A stretch of 64,000 bases of DNA. It comes from Cycas panzhihuaensis. Taxonomy: Eukaryota > Cycadophyta. The stretch lies in the NCBI GenBank assembly GCA_023213395.1, contig CM041465.1, positions 5,704,001-5,768,000 of the forward strand, read 5' to 3'. Below the pieces are notes generated by a model. The model saw only the letters and a list, made by a program, of their open reading frames with translations, did no database searches and had not been told where the DNA came from. Both the position numbers and the translations under genes were made by a program. Every line of letters begins with the position of its first letter. Position 1 is the first letter of the stretch. This document shows positions 1-11,954 of the stretch, in pieces.

Positions 1-1684
1 TAGTATACAACAAACTCATTCATACATAAGCCATTTTACAATGTCAATGTTTGCTTATTCTCTACATTTCTTCTAATATTGATAGTTTGCCCTTTAGCCA
101 CCAATAAATCTATGCCACTTATACTTGAAATGAACCACCAATAAACCACCAGTTAACAAAGATAATTAATATATCAACCAAAATATAATATATCAACTTT
201 ATCTATAATGCCTCATAATATACCCTTTGAGATCCAGATAACCAATGGACTCAAACCTTAGGGTAATTTTAGTTTTGTCATTCCCAACAAAAAATCCTAC
301 CCACTGAAATTTCCCCAAAGTGTATATAATTCAATTGCAAACCTATAGTTATAGAAATGTTTCAATTTATCAACCAAACAAATCACTTATAATTCCTTCT
401 TGAATTAAATAGCCAAAACTAGTGAAAACAATGCTAGACGTTGCCCAAATTGAGATCTTAATTCCAAAAAACTCCTGCAAGCACCTAATTTCTAAAATAT
501 GCAATTGAAAACTTTTCCTTTTATGTGGATTAAATGATTTGATGCTTTTGGTAGAAAATCCTTACTAAATTTAAAGGTTGCTAATCCTCAAACATTAGTT
601 AACCACTGCAACAACCAAAACGATGGTGGTGTCAACTCTCTTGCTAACTGATTGTGTCAAAATGATCCTCCTCAGACTACCCCTCTTTGATTTTCTACAC
701 ACACAGTTTGTCTATCATCAGTGGGCGGATGTCTAGCATTCAAAAAGTTTAAGGAGGAACTACGAAAAGCAATTAACAATGGAATCGTATATCATTCTAA
801 ACAACAATGGTCTGGGCTTCTGGGCATTTTAATATTGTCTCCATGCATTGGTGATATTCGATGCGATTCATGGGACTATAAATCTATGAAAAACACTCGG
901 TATCAAAGTTGCAACTTCTAGTTTATTTCTTGTGGCATCCTCTAATCTAATATTATGTATCGTTAATCCTTTAACAAAGCACTGCAGATAGCTATCAAGT
1001 ATTATCAGTTCCTTGACATCGACTTGGGTGATGGTAATTCACGTTGGATGTCAAATATAGCCACAAAGGATGACACAGAATTGCAGATATTCAATGCAAT
1101 GAAGTAGGGCAATGAACATTGGGGAGATATCTATAGTTCTAGATTCGAGCCATGATGTTCTTGGCATTTATCTTTCAGTCATAAATAGGCAATCACAAAA
1201 GTATAATAAATTGAATAGATCATATAATCTAATAGGAAAATATCGAACGTGAAGAAAAAATAAATCAACATAGCATGATGGCTCTGTAATTATTCTTTGC
1301 GTGGTTGCATCCAATCTGATGTCCACAGGTCTCTGTGATTAGCCAAATTCATCTTCCTTGACATTAATTGTTGCACTTTAATGGATTTACTTACGTAACT
1401 ATAGTCCACCTTCCACAACCATGGCTCTACTGCATATTCTGCATATATTCTCTAGTGACTTATGAATATGCTTTCTCTTCACACATAAGTGGCTCTATAG
1501 CTTCACTAATAAATCAATAGAACTCTACATAAACATAATACTTTTACAAGCTCAATAATAGTTGCAAGATGAATGGGCATTATCGAACAAAACTAGGCAC
1601 TTCCTCACATATCAAAATTAGGTTTTTATCAACCAACACTTTTCTCAAAGAAATAGCCTAAACGACTTGTTCTATTAGAAGATG
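1..1684. other. Unassigned region left of gypsy element H
   Basis: No retrotransposon domain, LTR or PBS is recognisable here, apart from the coding-like relict noted separately. The base composition around 600-1150 is less AT-rich than the rest. The integrase that should follow the RNase H of element H on the minus strand was looked for here and not found. Confidence 0.5.
721..1110 (+). pseudogene. Coding-like relict, unrecognised
   Basis: A 66-residue frame opens at 721 and ends at 921. A second stretch at about 985-1108 in another frame reads plausibly as protein, with LDIDLGDGNSRWMSN followed by a run rich in acidic and polar residues. Codon composition is less AT-biased than in the surrounding DNA. 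No family is recognised and no splice structure can be set. It could be a captured exon fragment, a retroelement tail or chance. Confidence 0.15.
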
Positions 1685-2240
1685 AGAAAAATCATCTATA
1701 ATAATATTATCCTTGTCCCTTTTATAAGTTATAGAAAAGTCAAAATTTTGAAATCTATCAACCCACTTGGCCTATTCCTCTGATAGAACTAGATGGTCTA
1801 ATAGGTGTGAGAGGCTATGATAGTTAATCAAAATGGTGAATTTGGATCCAAACAAATATTGATGCCACTTATCCATTGCATGAAGAATAGCCTTTATTTT
1901 CTTTTAATAGGTTGATAGGTAACACTTATGGTCTTTGAGTTAGTAACTTTCAAATGTAATTAGATGGAAATACTATATGAGGATAGTTCCTAAGCCAACT
2001 CTAGAGGCATCACATTCTAATTGAAAAGGTTATTAAAATTTGAGGGTGGTGAGGACTAGCACAAAGGACATGAGTATTTTTAGGTGGTTGAATACATCTT
2101 CAACACATGATAACCATTAACATGAATCTTTATGCAGTAAACTTGTCAGGGGGGCTATTATAGAGGCATAAGTTATGATAAAATGATGGTAAAATTTAGT
2201 TAATCTAAGGAAAATCCTTAATTGTATGAAGACTTTTGAC
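1685..2240 (-). pseudogene. Gypsy H RNase H relict
   Basis: This stretch follows the RT and corresponds to the RNase H domain that degrades the RNA strand of the RNA-DNA hybrid during reverse transcription. The clearest part is its end, about 1685-1760, which reads FDFSITYKRDKDNIIID. That matches the usual gypsy RNase H end (Y-K-x-G-x-x-N-x-x-A-D-x-L-S-R) with substitutions. Catalytic acidic residues upstream cannot be placed with certainty because stops and frameshifts are frequent. Confidence 0.55.
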
Positions 2241-2279
2241 TTGAACCATTAAATGATGACTACTATTTTATCAAGGTCT

Positions 2280-2960
2280 ACTCATGCCCCTTCTATGAAG
2301 ATGATATACCCTAGGTACTATAATTCAATTTTGCCAAATTTACATTTTTGACATTTTGGTATATAGTTGGTTTTGCTCAAGAATCTACAAGGCAGACTTT
2401 AGATGTTAGACATGTAGGTCCATGGTGGTATTATAGATGAGTATATCAACAAAGAAAATAATGATGAATTTTCAAAGGTAGGGCACAAAAATTTTATTCA
2501 TCAAAGCTTGGAAGGTAGTAGGAGCATTGTATAACCCAATGGATATGACTTGGAATTAAAAGTGACCATGGTGGATTCTAAAGGTCATTTCATCTAATAT
2601 GTCATCAATTTAGGGGGTCAAAAACTTATTCTTAATAGTGAGTTTATTAAATTCTTGATAATTAACATAAAACAAAAAAGAATCATCTTATTTTTGAATA
2701 ATCATAATAGGTGTGGCATAAGTACTCTTATTGGGTTAAATGATGGCTATAACTAGGAGTTTGTTTGTGATACACTCAATCTCATTCTTTTGAAAATATG
2801 AGTTTCAATATGGTCATAAGTTGATGGGGTTATGTAGGTGCTTTAATTCAATAATATGGTAGAATCCATGATCTAGGGGAAGGTTACCTGATAGAGGATA
2901 AAAAATAGACTGGTACTTGGTCAGGATTATTTAGATATCTAGATGACCCTCTAGTTGTAC
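2280..2960 (-). pseudogene. Gypsy H reverse transcriptase relict
   Basis: The minus strand shows the standard gypsy RT landmarks in order: an N-terminal segment with NPINL and FQKNEIE, then TFRIHHGHF, NAPTTFQALMNKIF and a FFVDILIY segment that corresponds to the F/YxDDILIYS active site. By eye the motif reads VDI where two aspartates are expected, so one catalytic Asp appears lost. Frameshifts separate the blocks. It lies between protease and RNase H as expected. The assignment is firm; activity is excluded. Confidence 0.75.
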
Positions 2961-3084
2961 TTGAATGCTATTAATTTAGATAATATAACCAAGAATCCCA
3001 TTAAGTTACCTACTTATTTGCTTAGAAGAGATTAGTTTATTTGGTAGTGATTAGAGACCATACAATTTATGGATTTATTTAAAT

Positions 3085-3405
3085 TGGTATTTAAATGTCA
3101 TAAAAGAATTATTTAGAGAATTGTTGGGACTATAAGTTCCTAGGGTTTACAACCATTGGGTTCCTAAGATTGCATCTAAGCCCCAAATAGATAAGACATA
3201 AAAGTTAGATTTGAGTTAATAAGTGTTAATTTAAACTTAAAGATTTCAAATAACCTTATCATAGTGAAGGTTATAATGATCAAGTAAAGAGTAATTGAAA
3301 CTTATTTTTAGTTTAATATATAGGTTCAATTGCTTAGAAACTACAATATTGACAAAGTTTAATGGCATACCACCATCGATTAATATTGTAATAGGGGTCT
3401 TTGTT
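3085..3405 (-). pseudogene. Gypsy H protease relict
   Basis: The minus strand carries TILIDGG or a close reading, followed by LNFVN, which fits the D-[ST]-G-x-x-x-N-F active-site region of gypsy retropepsins. Further on, a segment reading LDAILGTQWL.TLG matches the conserved 'DVILG.QWL..LG' C-terminal protease motif of plant gypsy elements. The aspartic protease would cleave the Gag-Pol polyprotein inside the particle. Stops interrupt it. Confidence 0.6.
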
Positions 3406-4640
3406 AAGGTCCCTCATACTTGTAATGAGTCAAGGTAGGTAGAAGAGAAAATAATGGATAAGGAAGGTTCGAGGTGGGCTCAAGTTCTAGTGGTGGAGGG
3501 GACTCCAATAGAGGTTCTTCTTTAGTTTCATCTTCTAAATTAGAATTAGGGTTATTGGTAAATATTATTTTTCTAGCTTTACAAACTCTACTGTGCCTAT
3601 CAAACCTTTTTTTTTGCACATAGAGTGTAAAGGCCTACTTCCCTACACTTGTGGGCCTTTGATATGGGAACCCTTACTGATGATCATTTTATTAGTGATC
3701 CTTCTACTAGTCATTTTATTGATCATTTTGTTGATTATCTCATATGGCCATTTACCCAAAACCTTAGGGGCCTATAATGATCTAATTACCTTAGGCCACT
3801 AGACCATGTTGATTCTCTTCTAAAACTAGTTGTTCTTTTAGCTACAAATTTTAATTCCACTACCTTAGCTACATTAATAACATTCCTAAGTTTAGGAGGG
3901 GAGATCATCTTTAGCCTCATTTATATCCTATATTTCAATCTAGCTATATAAGTTTCAATAAGTGTCTTCTTATAAAGAAATTGGGTGACTTAATTATCAA
4001 TGGATTGAAATTCATTAATGTATGATTTGACAAAAAAGACTATCTTAACTGGGTTAGCTAAATGAAAAATGATTGGTTCCAAGCTTCCTCATACTTCTCA
4101 AAGAAATATTTATAGAAAATGTCCCATGTTTGATTCACATGATATTCCCTAGTCCACCATTTATACTAGTGGTATGCTTTTCCTTCTAAGTGAATGGAAG
4201 TAAATATCAACTAATCTACTTAGGACATTTGGTTAAGTATGAAGTATGAGTTTAACTTACTAATCCAAGTATGAGTTGCATCTTTATTGAGACCTTATTC
4301 AAAGAATGGAATATTGATTTTATGTTTGAAATTTTGTTGATGAGGAAACTGAAAGGGTGGGCTTCCAACCTGAGAAATTCCACCTTAGGAGGTGTTGGAA
4401 GTAGATATTAATGAGCAATTGAGAATTTATGCATTAAGGGCTTAAAATTATTGTGCCATATTAGCAATTTATCCTTTTGCATCTATAAAGTTTGTACTCA
4501 TATCTGCTTTCATATATGCAACATCAAATTTTAAAGAAGAAATATACTTGCCTTGGTTAGGTGGTTCCATCATGTAAGTCAATGAGAAGGGATCTTTAAT
4601 GAAGTGAGAAATAGAAAGAAGAAAAGGATATTAGAAGTTA
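3404..4640 (-). pseudogene. Gypsy H gag relict with zinc-finger-like end
   Basis: The capsid precursor region lies upstream of protease on the minus strand. The 71-codon open stretch at 3404-3619 begins next to a segment reading LCAKKRFDRHSRVCK. This aligns with the plant gypsy nucleocapsid motif of the form GLC..C.EK..PGH.CK, with some Cys/His changed. Further right, around 4200-4300, are decayed capsid-like blocks with HTWISKLNSYF. The start codon is not identified. The region 3660-3760 is a low-complexity T-rich run. Confidence 0.55.
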
Positions 4641-5949
4641 GAGAAGTTAGATAAAACAAGTGTTTTAAAGAAGTAGGGATATATGCAAAAAGGGACAAGA
4701 GAGGGGAGAAATAGGGAATTGGGATGTCAATATACTATTAACCCTAAATTTTAAGTAATAGAATCACCTAATACACTAGGATGAGTGCAAAAAATACATC
4801 AAAATGAGATAGGTGTATAGTAAGTAGCAATATAAGTTGGTGGGGCCTATGGGGTGCCTATATATTATTTTTCCTAAAATTTAATAGTTAAAAATGACTT
4901 AATGAATATTTATCAGCTTGATGTACTAATCAAAATGAGATAGGTGAAATTTAATATCACTTTTAAAGCTGTGTTTTTTTCTTTTTTCTTTTTTTTGTAG
5001 CAACTAATACTACTCAAGGCTTTTTTTATTCTAGAAAGTATGTAGAAAGATGTGGCTTTTTTAGTTTTTTTTTTTTTTTGAGAGAGAGAGATAGAGATGG
5101 ACTAAGAAACATTGGCTGTAAGACTCAAGTGCTAACAAACTAAACTTGAACTAGGCAAGATATGGACTTTGAAGTGAAAATAGGCTTTAAGAATGTTGAA
5201 GGCTTGGATAGGATACCAAACTCGAACACTATTTATGACTAAATGAGATTATATGAACCTTAACTTTGATAATCTTTAGGGTGCATCAACTATTTAGGAT
5301 GATCAATCTTAGCTACATTTTATAAGATAAGACTCTTAGAATTTGTTTTAATATGATAGATAAACTCCTTAGGGATTTTTTAATAACAAACTTCCTAATG
5401 ATCTAATTATTAATTTTAAAAACTTGTATTTACTTTCTAATGCTAGATTGTTCAATAGTTTAGGGCTTTCTTATAGAGAAAAAAGTATTCAATAAGAGAG
5501 TTTACCAATTCTAATAATGGGAGTACTTGATCTCATAGGCCTATTGATAAATCCTTTTGTAGGGGTTCATGATATGTAGCTTCATGGTGCTAACTACTAA
5601 CCACTTCATTACAAGATTTTAGCAGCCAATAGGTTTCCTAATCTAGGTAAGGAAGGGGGATCCTAGAAGGTATCATTTGATATACTTGAAGGTATATGGA
5701 GGCTCAATTTCATATATGAGTTCTATCTAAGGCTTGATTCACTGGAGTTAATCAAAGTCCTTCAAGAAAGAGTGCAAAATCCATAGTTCACTTCATATAG
5801 AATAGATCCTTCATGATATTTAAAGACCCCCTAGGATAGGGTCTCTACGTATAGTAGGTAGCTACCACGTAGAATCACTAAGGGAAAGGAAAAAAAAAAA
5901 AAAAATCCATTTTTTAGCTTCTAAATGCTCTGCAAGGTTATCGAGCCTT
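4641..5949 (-). other. Gypsy H leader (untranslated)
   Basis: This lies between the PBS and the first recognisable gag block. No conserved coding was seen on either strand. It holds the T-run/GA repeat at 5065-5098 and an A-run at 5890-5905, and an untranslated leader is the simplest reading. Confidence 0.45.
5065..5098. repeat. T-run followed by GA microsatellite
   Basis: Fifteen consecutive T are followed by a short (GA)n tract with one interruption. It is a simple sequence repeat within the gypsy H leader. Confidence 0.9.
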
Positions 5950-5961
5950 GCTTTGATACCA
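5950..5961 (-). promoter_or_regulatory. Primer-binding site of gypsy H
   Basis: The minus strand reads TGGTATCAAAGC, one change from the 12 bases complementary to the 3' end of plant initiator tRNA-Met. It lies 2 bases inside the LTR edge, where minus-strand DNA synthesis would be primed. Confidence 0.85.
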
Positions 5962-6031
5962 CTTGCAATAATTTGATCTACAAGTTGCATACAAAGAATA
6001 CATTTTGAAGAAAACTAAGAGTTCAAAAATC

Positions 6032-6037
6032 TTTATT
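6032..6037 (-). terminator. LTR polyadenylation signal AATAAA (H)
   Basis: The minus strand reads AATAAA about 135 bases downstream of the TATA motif, inside the presumed R region. Confidence 0.4.
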
Positions 6038-6170
6038 AAGGACTTAATAGCTTAATTACATCAAAGGAGTGCAAGAAAGCTTAACAATCACCAAAAGATA
6101 AGATGTACTCTCATATATAATCTCAAATGATAATAAGATGAAATAAGAGTAACTTTTATAATTGCTTGGC

Positions 6171-6180
6171 CTTATATAAG
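6171..6180 (-). promoter_or_regulatory. LTR TATA box (H)
   Basis: The palindromic CTTATATAAG lies about 210 bases from the inner LTR edge, as expected for the Pol II promoter of an LTR. Confidence 0.5.
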
Positions 6181-6400
6181 CAAAAATGGTTGCTAACACT
6201 AATGTCCCGATGGCAGACCATGGGCCCTTTAATCTTATTAATAGAGATATAAGGCTTGTGCATATGAATTATTAAATATCCTTCACCTTCACTTCCTTAA
6301 TTATATAGTTGTGACTTTAGCATTAACCTTCTTTATACGATTAGATGCTCTTATAATATTAACCTTAGAAAGCTCTTTAATAGGATTTATTAGTCTCACA

Positions 6401-9287
6401 GTGTCAATCATTAAATCATAGATCTATTCAATCATGTATATACAATCTTAACCCATGAATTTAGTGGTGGCTAGTTTATACTAGCTTAATGTTATCATTC
6501 ATTCAACCATAAGCTTGATTGATGTATAAAATAGATGTTATAACTACATGAAATAAGATGTTAAAATTGTTGTTATTTAATATCATGCTTTAGGTTGATT
6601 TTTATGAGGACATAAGGACCTCATTTTATTATTTTATTTTTCTTATTAATTAATTCCCATATATTTTTACAACTATCATATTATATCTTTAGATTATAAG
6701 TCTATTTATATGGCACTTTATATTTATATAAATAGGATAAATCATGAAAACTCTAGTCCTTTCATTGATGTATGGATTATTTAGGATCACATTGGTGAGA
6801 TTATATTTAGTACTAGATTATTCCTTCAATATACCATAAATAATAGTATCAAGTATATTACTATTATTAAAGCTCCCATTAATACTTTATATATTCATAT
6901 AGACTTAGTTATGATATTAACTAATTTACTTCTTATCACTCATCAATTAAACTAGATTTACCAAGTGTTAAATCCCATACTCCATGATATCATATGTGTA
7001 GTTAGTTCATTGTTTACTCAATTTTCTAATGATTCTATTATTCGTATACATTGAGAATAGAATATTAAAGCTAATATATTAGTTAATTTAATACTTACAT
7101 AAAATCTTTAGATTATCACATATAAATACTTGGTATTAGAATAGATGTTAGATATATTATATGTATTTACATAAGATATAATATTAGCAATATTCTCCCT
7201 TAATTCCATTGAGCTCCATTGCCAAAGGGACAAATGAATTCCTAAATTTTGGCCCCCTACCCTCAGTCTAGGCAAACCATATTTGATTTTATACTTAATA
7301 GTTAGACATGCATTAGATTATATATTTTTTGTTTCCATTTTTCTAACACTATATTTTATTACTTATATTTACTTATTATTTTATTTAATATTACATGTGA
7401 TTGAGTGTTTATCTAGTTTATTACCTATGCATATTACACTCCCTTATTAATAATGATATGAGATCAATTCTCTATAACACCCATTTAGTTATGGAGATAA
7501 AATATTATAGGTCATCCCATATAATATATATTTTTATAAAAATTATGAGAAAATAAAATGATCTTACTTTTTATTTTTTATTATTACATCTATTTATTTA
7601 CCATTGTTTTATATATGTGATAATTTGTCATTATTTCACTTACTTCTTAGCTCATTTAAATATCCATTTTATATTGATATGAGCCTATACTCCTCTGAAT
7701 TGGATTATATGGGCTAAACATAGGTTAAGTTCTCCTTTGAATTAGTTATCTAGTAAATTAAATAATAGTTTATGCCCTTTTAAGCTATTCAATTTAGTTA
7801 ACATGATTTTTTTCTATATTTTTATCTTAATTTTTTTTTCTTTTTACTTTAATATTAAATGAAATTATTGCTCTTGTCTATACCATTGTGTATTTCTCTT
7901 TGACTAGAAGTGAATTGAGTACTTATAGATTAGAAATAGATACTGCATGAAAGAGTTATATATTTCTTATGATTCTTCTATCTCTCATAGTCTTGTTTTT
8001 CATTTCTTGAGGTTGACTTATGCTTATTCCTAAAAAATAGATTCTTTCTCTAAAAAACTAACTTCATAATATCATTTATCTTTTTTCTTAATTTATTAAC
8101 TATAAATACTTATTTTAATTTTAAAAACCTTAATGAAATATGTTGTTTCTCTAAGATGTAAAGTCACCATACTTATTTTCTAATGCTCAAATACGTCTTT
8201 CTAATTTAATTTACAATCTAAACTAAAAATTTCTACTGCATAGATTTGTCACTTTAGCTATAAGAGAATTTGTTAGTTTCATTCTATAGTTTTTGCTTTA
8301 TATTTTCTATGTTACTTGTTATTAATTTTGTATTATAAGAGTTCACTTTCCATCTACATTAATATTGCATACCATCAACACATTTTAGTGATACCGCATT
8401 TATGATATTGCATCTTTCTTCATAAATTCTATAGTATACCTTGGATATTTTTATTTATTTAGTAGTAGCACATCATTTATACTACATATTTTCTATTATC
8501 TTTTTCAATGCTATCCTTTCTACTAAGTCATAAGTTTATTATTATTTTTAGTAGTATGATTCTCTTACTTTTATTTTTATCTTAGTTTCATTTTAAAAAA
8601 TTTTAGAATTACTTAATTCATTTATTTTTTACTTTTTATTATCTAAATTTCATTATTTTTACTCAAATTCTCTCATTGGGTTGTTAGTGTTCTTTTCATT
8701 TTATTTTCTCCTTTCTCTTTCACCATAGGATTAAGTGAATGTTAATAAAAAGAAAACAAACTAAAGAAAACCTTATCCCTTATATTGAGTTACTCCTACT
8801 TGCTCTTCATATAGGTTTATATTAGTTATCTCTAACATTCAATAGTTATTTAGTAGTCTCTATGTGATAGTACTCTATAAGAAAAGAGAAAAAATGAAGT
8901 AATTTACTAAGGAGGGAAACACTCAACATATAAGTCTTTATCAAATATTCAAATCAAGTTAGGTTTATTATAAGTTTATATTTCATTTATGCTTTATTTA
9001 TTTGTATAAAAGATAAATAATAAGATAGTTGTCAATTACTTTATTTTAGGTGAATATATAAAATAAAATTAATACATGTAAAGGCTTTTTTTTTTTTAAA
9101 TTAAAAGTCACATAATAAATTTCACATAAATTATTATATCTTAAACATAATTAATAACCATACTCTCTAACAAATTTTCATTGGCTATAGCAGCCTATTA
9201 TTTATATGGTAATTTTTCCTTTTTTATTCTTAGGTATTTCTTTAAGTATTTCCTTAGAGTTAAGTGTAAATGATTCCATAATAAATA
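6401..9287. other. AT-rich DNA without recognised feature
   Basis: This stretch of about 2.9 kb lies between gypsy H and copia B. It has no long open frame, no recognised retroelement motif and many short A/T runs. It may be relict LTR or host spacer; nothing in it supports a call. Confidence 0.6.
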
Positions 9288-9593
9288 TGAAAGGAGGATC
9301 TAGCATGTAATTCTACTAGCAAACATAAATGCAAACAAGAGGAACGAGAGAAAGATGACGAATAAGAAGAGCTCTCACAATGGGGAGGTAAGAATTATTT
9401 TCCTCCATTAAGATCTCACTTTATATATTGATGAGTGAGATCCATTAGGGTTAAGGTTTTCCCTAATGAGATGAAATTATATATAATGTACATGAAAGTG
9501 TATTTCACTTAAGTGATCTAATTTAATGTTCACCTAAGATCCTTTTAGGAATAATAAACTAATACTATGACCTTATGCCATTAACTTGCTTCA
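9288..9593 (-). repeat. 3' LTR of copia B
   Basis: It starts TG and ends CA on the plus strand and aligns along its length with 20510-20780. The minus-strand TATA motif is at 9420-9427. It is bordered by a purine-rich tract on its inner side and by AAATA outside. It is longer than its partner because of an indel near the left end. Confidence 0.9.
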
Positions 9594-9620
9594 ATAACCC
9601 CCCACCCCACTAATGGTAGA
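9594..9620 (-). promoter_or_regulatory. Polypurine tract of copia B
   Basis: The minus strand is rich in G, of the form TGGGGTGGGGGGTTAT, and immediately precedes the 3' LTR. This is the site where plus-strand DNA synthesis would be primed. Confidence 0.65.
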
Positions 9621-10009
9621 AGGTCATTCTAATCTATGAGGTCTTCATTTGAGCCTCTTATAAAGAAAACTACTTTGATACTTTTATGGAAAACCCTCAT
9701 GGGGAAGAAAACCCATGAACTTTTTAAGTGAATGACTTAGCTCAACTGGATCTTAAATAAAGTTGGATAACTAATCTGTCCAAATAAATATATAGTTGAA
9801 ATTTATTAAATCTCTAGATACTGTTTGGTCATTCTCTATGCCCTTTTGGATTTTCATAGGTTTTAATTTTCTAAAATTGATATGACCCTTATCCTTTCAT
9901 GTGCATAAGGGATTTTCATGAATGGGACATAGTAGAGACTTGCCAATATATTGTATCAATATATTATACTTGTACCATCTCTTGAAGTCAAGTGGAGATG
10001 GAGGATCTC

Positions 10010-10740
10010 AAGCCTAGTTATTTCCTAAATAGTTCAAACTTCACCCTTTGTAGTGGTTTGGTGAAGATATTGATAATATAATCTATTATGGGACAATGCT
10101 CCGATTAAATTATGCCATCATAAACAAGTTCTCTAATCTTGTGGATATTTGTACTAATATACTTAGTATGATCATGAAAAATATGATTCTTTTCCATGCA
10201 GATTATACATTGATTATCCACATACAAATTGGTATGACTCATCTAGGTGATGTCTAAAATATATAATAATTTTCTATTCCATATCATCTCTTTGCTAGTC
10301 CTAGGTGTAACAATGTATTTAGCTTCTATAGTTGAGTTTACTACAATCTTTTACCATTTTGATTTCTAAGAAATTAGTGTTATACTAAGAAACATCATGT
10401 ACTTAGACCTAGATCTAGTAGTGTCTTTATCTCAAGTAAAATTTGAGTCTGAATATGTAATAAGCTTAAACTCTTCATTATATCCATATATCATACCATA
10501 TTTATTGGTTACCTTTAGGTACTTCAACACTCATATTACTGCCTACTAGTGACTTTCTTTAGGATAGGTCATGAATCTGGCTAAAATTCCATATGAATGG
10601 GTAATATCATGCCTTATGTTAGTAGCATAGATAGGGCTAACAACTAGTTATTTATAGAGTGTTGTATCTACACCTCTTAGGTGTCATCCTCTATCATAAG
10701 TTTTATATTTAGTTCCATTGGCATAGACATGATCCATGCA
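10010..10740 (-). pseudogene. Copia B RNase H relict
   Basis: This is the last pol domain before the 3' LTR. It keeps copia RNase H landmarks: NSTIEAKYI (usually STxEAEYxA), YVDNQ, and the end block HTKYISTNIHKIREL. The matching blocks in relatives A and D lie at the same relative place. Stops and frame changes run through it. The domain degrades genomic RNA during reverse transcription. Confidence 0.75.
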
Positions 10741-10744
10741 TCTT

Positions 10745-11590
10745 CTAACTAAAACTTTATTAGAAGATCGTTGAGGTGATTTTCTTAGGTAAGAAAGATT
10801 TTTCCATTCTATTGAGTCATTTTAATTCCTAAGTAATATCTCATTAATCTGAGGTTAAATATTTCAAATGTCTTTGTAAGTTCCTTTTCTAATGTTTAGA
10901 TTTCCTTCTCACTATTACTTACTATGGGTATGCCATCCACAAAGACTATGAGGTATGTGACTTTGTCTTTAGTCCATTTGATGAACAAAGTTACACCAAT
11001 ATATTAGTAGTCACATACTTCATATCCAAGCTATCTCATCCATTCTAATAGCTTGTTGAACTATGTGCAAGGGGCTTATTTTAATTCAAACAGAGATTTT
11101 CTGAGTCATTATGCCTTTTGTGCTTGTTATACAATCTCAAATCCTTCTAGTTGTGCTATGTATATCTATCCTGTAAGGTTCCCATTGAGAAAAGTAATCT
11201 TTATATTCAACTGATAGATTTTTTAACCTTACTGAGCTACCAAGGCCACCTAAGTTCTGATTATGGGCCACTTGGTTATAGGTGCAAACACTATAATGTA
11301 GTTAATGCATTTTTTCTATGTGAAGCATTTTGCTACTAGCCTTTCCTTGTGTTTATTTAGGGTGCCATCTAATTTATACTTATTCTTGTACACCCATTTT
11401 GAACTACCTTTATTCTAAGTGATAGATTGATGAGCTCCCATGTACTATTTCTTATTAGAGATTGATACTCTTTATTTATAACATTTCTCCAAACTATATA
11501 TTTTATAATTTCTTGGTATATGAGGGTCTCTTCATTTAAAGTAAGGTATAATTCTTCTAGTTCAAGCTTTATAATATGTGATTCATGCAC
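10745..11590 (-). pseudogene. Copia B reverse transcriptase relict
   Basis: The N-terminal part is a 73-codon open stretch at 11369-11590 beginning MHESHIIK, with NKEYQSLIRNSTWEL, the copia RT entry motif. The active site near 10931-10942 reads FVDG instead of FVDD, so the second catalytic Asp has become Gly. YYLGIK follows as expected. The domain would copy genomic RNA into DNA within the particle; this copy cannot. Confidence 0.8.
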
Positions 11591-11925
11591 TCTAGCTCTA
11601 AGGGCACCTCTAGTGTTGGTTTTACCTACTTCATCTAGTCACATATCTTTCTCAAGCTAGCAAGCTTCATGAATACCATAATTTGGGAATGAGGTTTTTA
11701 TTTACGTAGCCTTGTGATCTTCATTTTCATCCTAAAATGGATCATGAGGTATGGAGGGATTTGATGATGATGATTCTTCTATAATACCATTTTCCTTTGT
11801 CAACTTGACTATAATGTGAAGTAGATGGTATTAATGATACATGCATCGACTAGTTATCATAGTTTTATTCCTGTGTATCTAGAGTTCTATTATCATATTC
11901 TAAGATTTTTAATAATTAATGAGTG

Positions 11926-11954
11926 TCTTCCCCCCTCCCAAATGTTGGAATCTA
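11926..11954 (-). other. Boundary TAG codon and G-tract between integrase and RT (B)
   Basis: In the integrase frame the minus strand reads ...KEFDA then TAG (11952-11954), then a G-rich tract of GGGAGGGGGG type. The same arrangement is present in A (30261-30285) and D (46483-46513). The frame after the tract continues to LLKILE. Its role is unknown; see findings. Confidence 0.7.

Larger units (their letters stand above)
1685..6400 (-). mobile_element. Ty3/gypsy retrotransposon H, 3'-truncated
   Basis: Reading the minus strand from right to left gives a 5' LTR, a tRNA-Met-type PBS, a leader, a gag with zinc-finger motif, protease, reverse transcriptase and RNase H. This order and the sequence type are those of plant Ty3/gypsy elements. 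No integrase, polypurine tract or 3' LTR is recognisable below about 1685, so the 3' part is lost or too decayed to see. Every domain has several stops and frame changes, so this is an old copy. The outer LTR edge is tentative. Confidence 0.75.
5964..6400 (-). repeat. Probable 5' LTR of gypsy H
   Basis: The inner edge is set by the PBS: on the minus strand the LTR ends in ...TTGCA at 5964. A TATA motif at 6171-6180 and an AATAAA at 6032-6037 sit in the order expected of an LTR (U3, R, U5). The outer edge at 6400, where the minus strand would begin TGTGAGAC, is a guess from the TG start because no second LTR is available for comparison. Confidence 0.55.

Noticed and set aside
3593-3802. Plus-strand open frame of 69 codons, very hydrophobic, membrane-like
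   Set aside because: It is antisense to the gypsy H gag region and comes from a T-rich low-complexity run of repeated GATCATTTTAT-like words.
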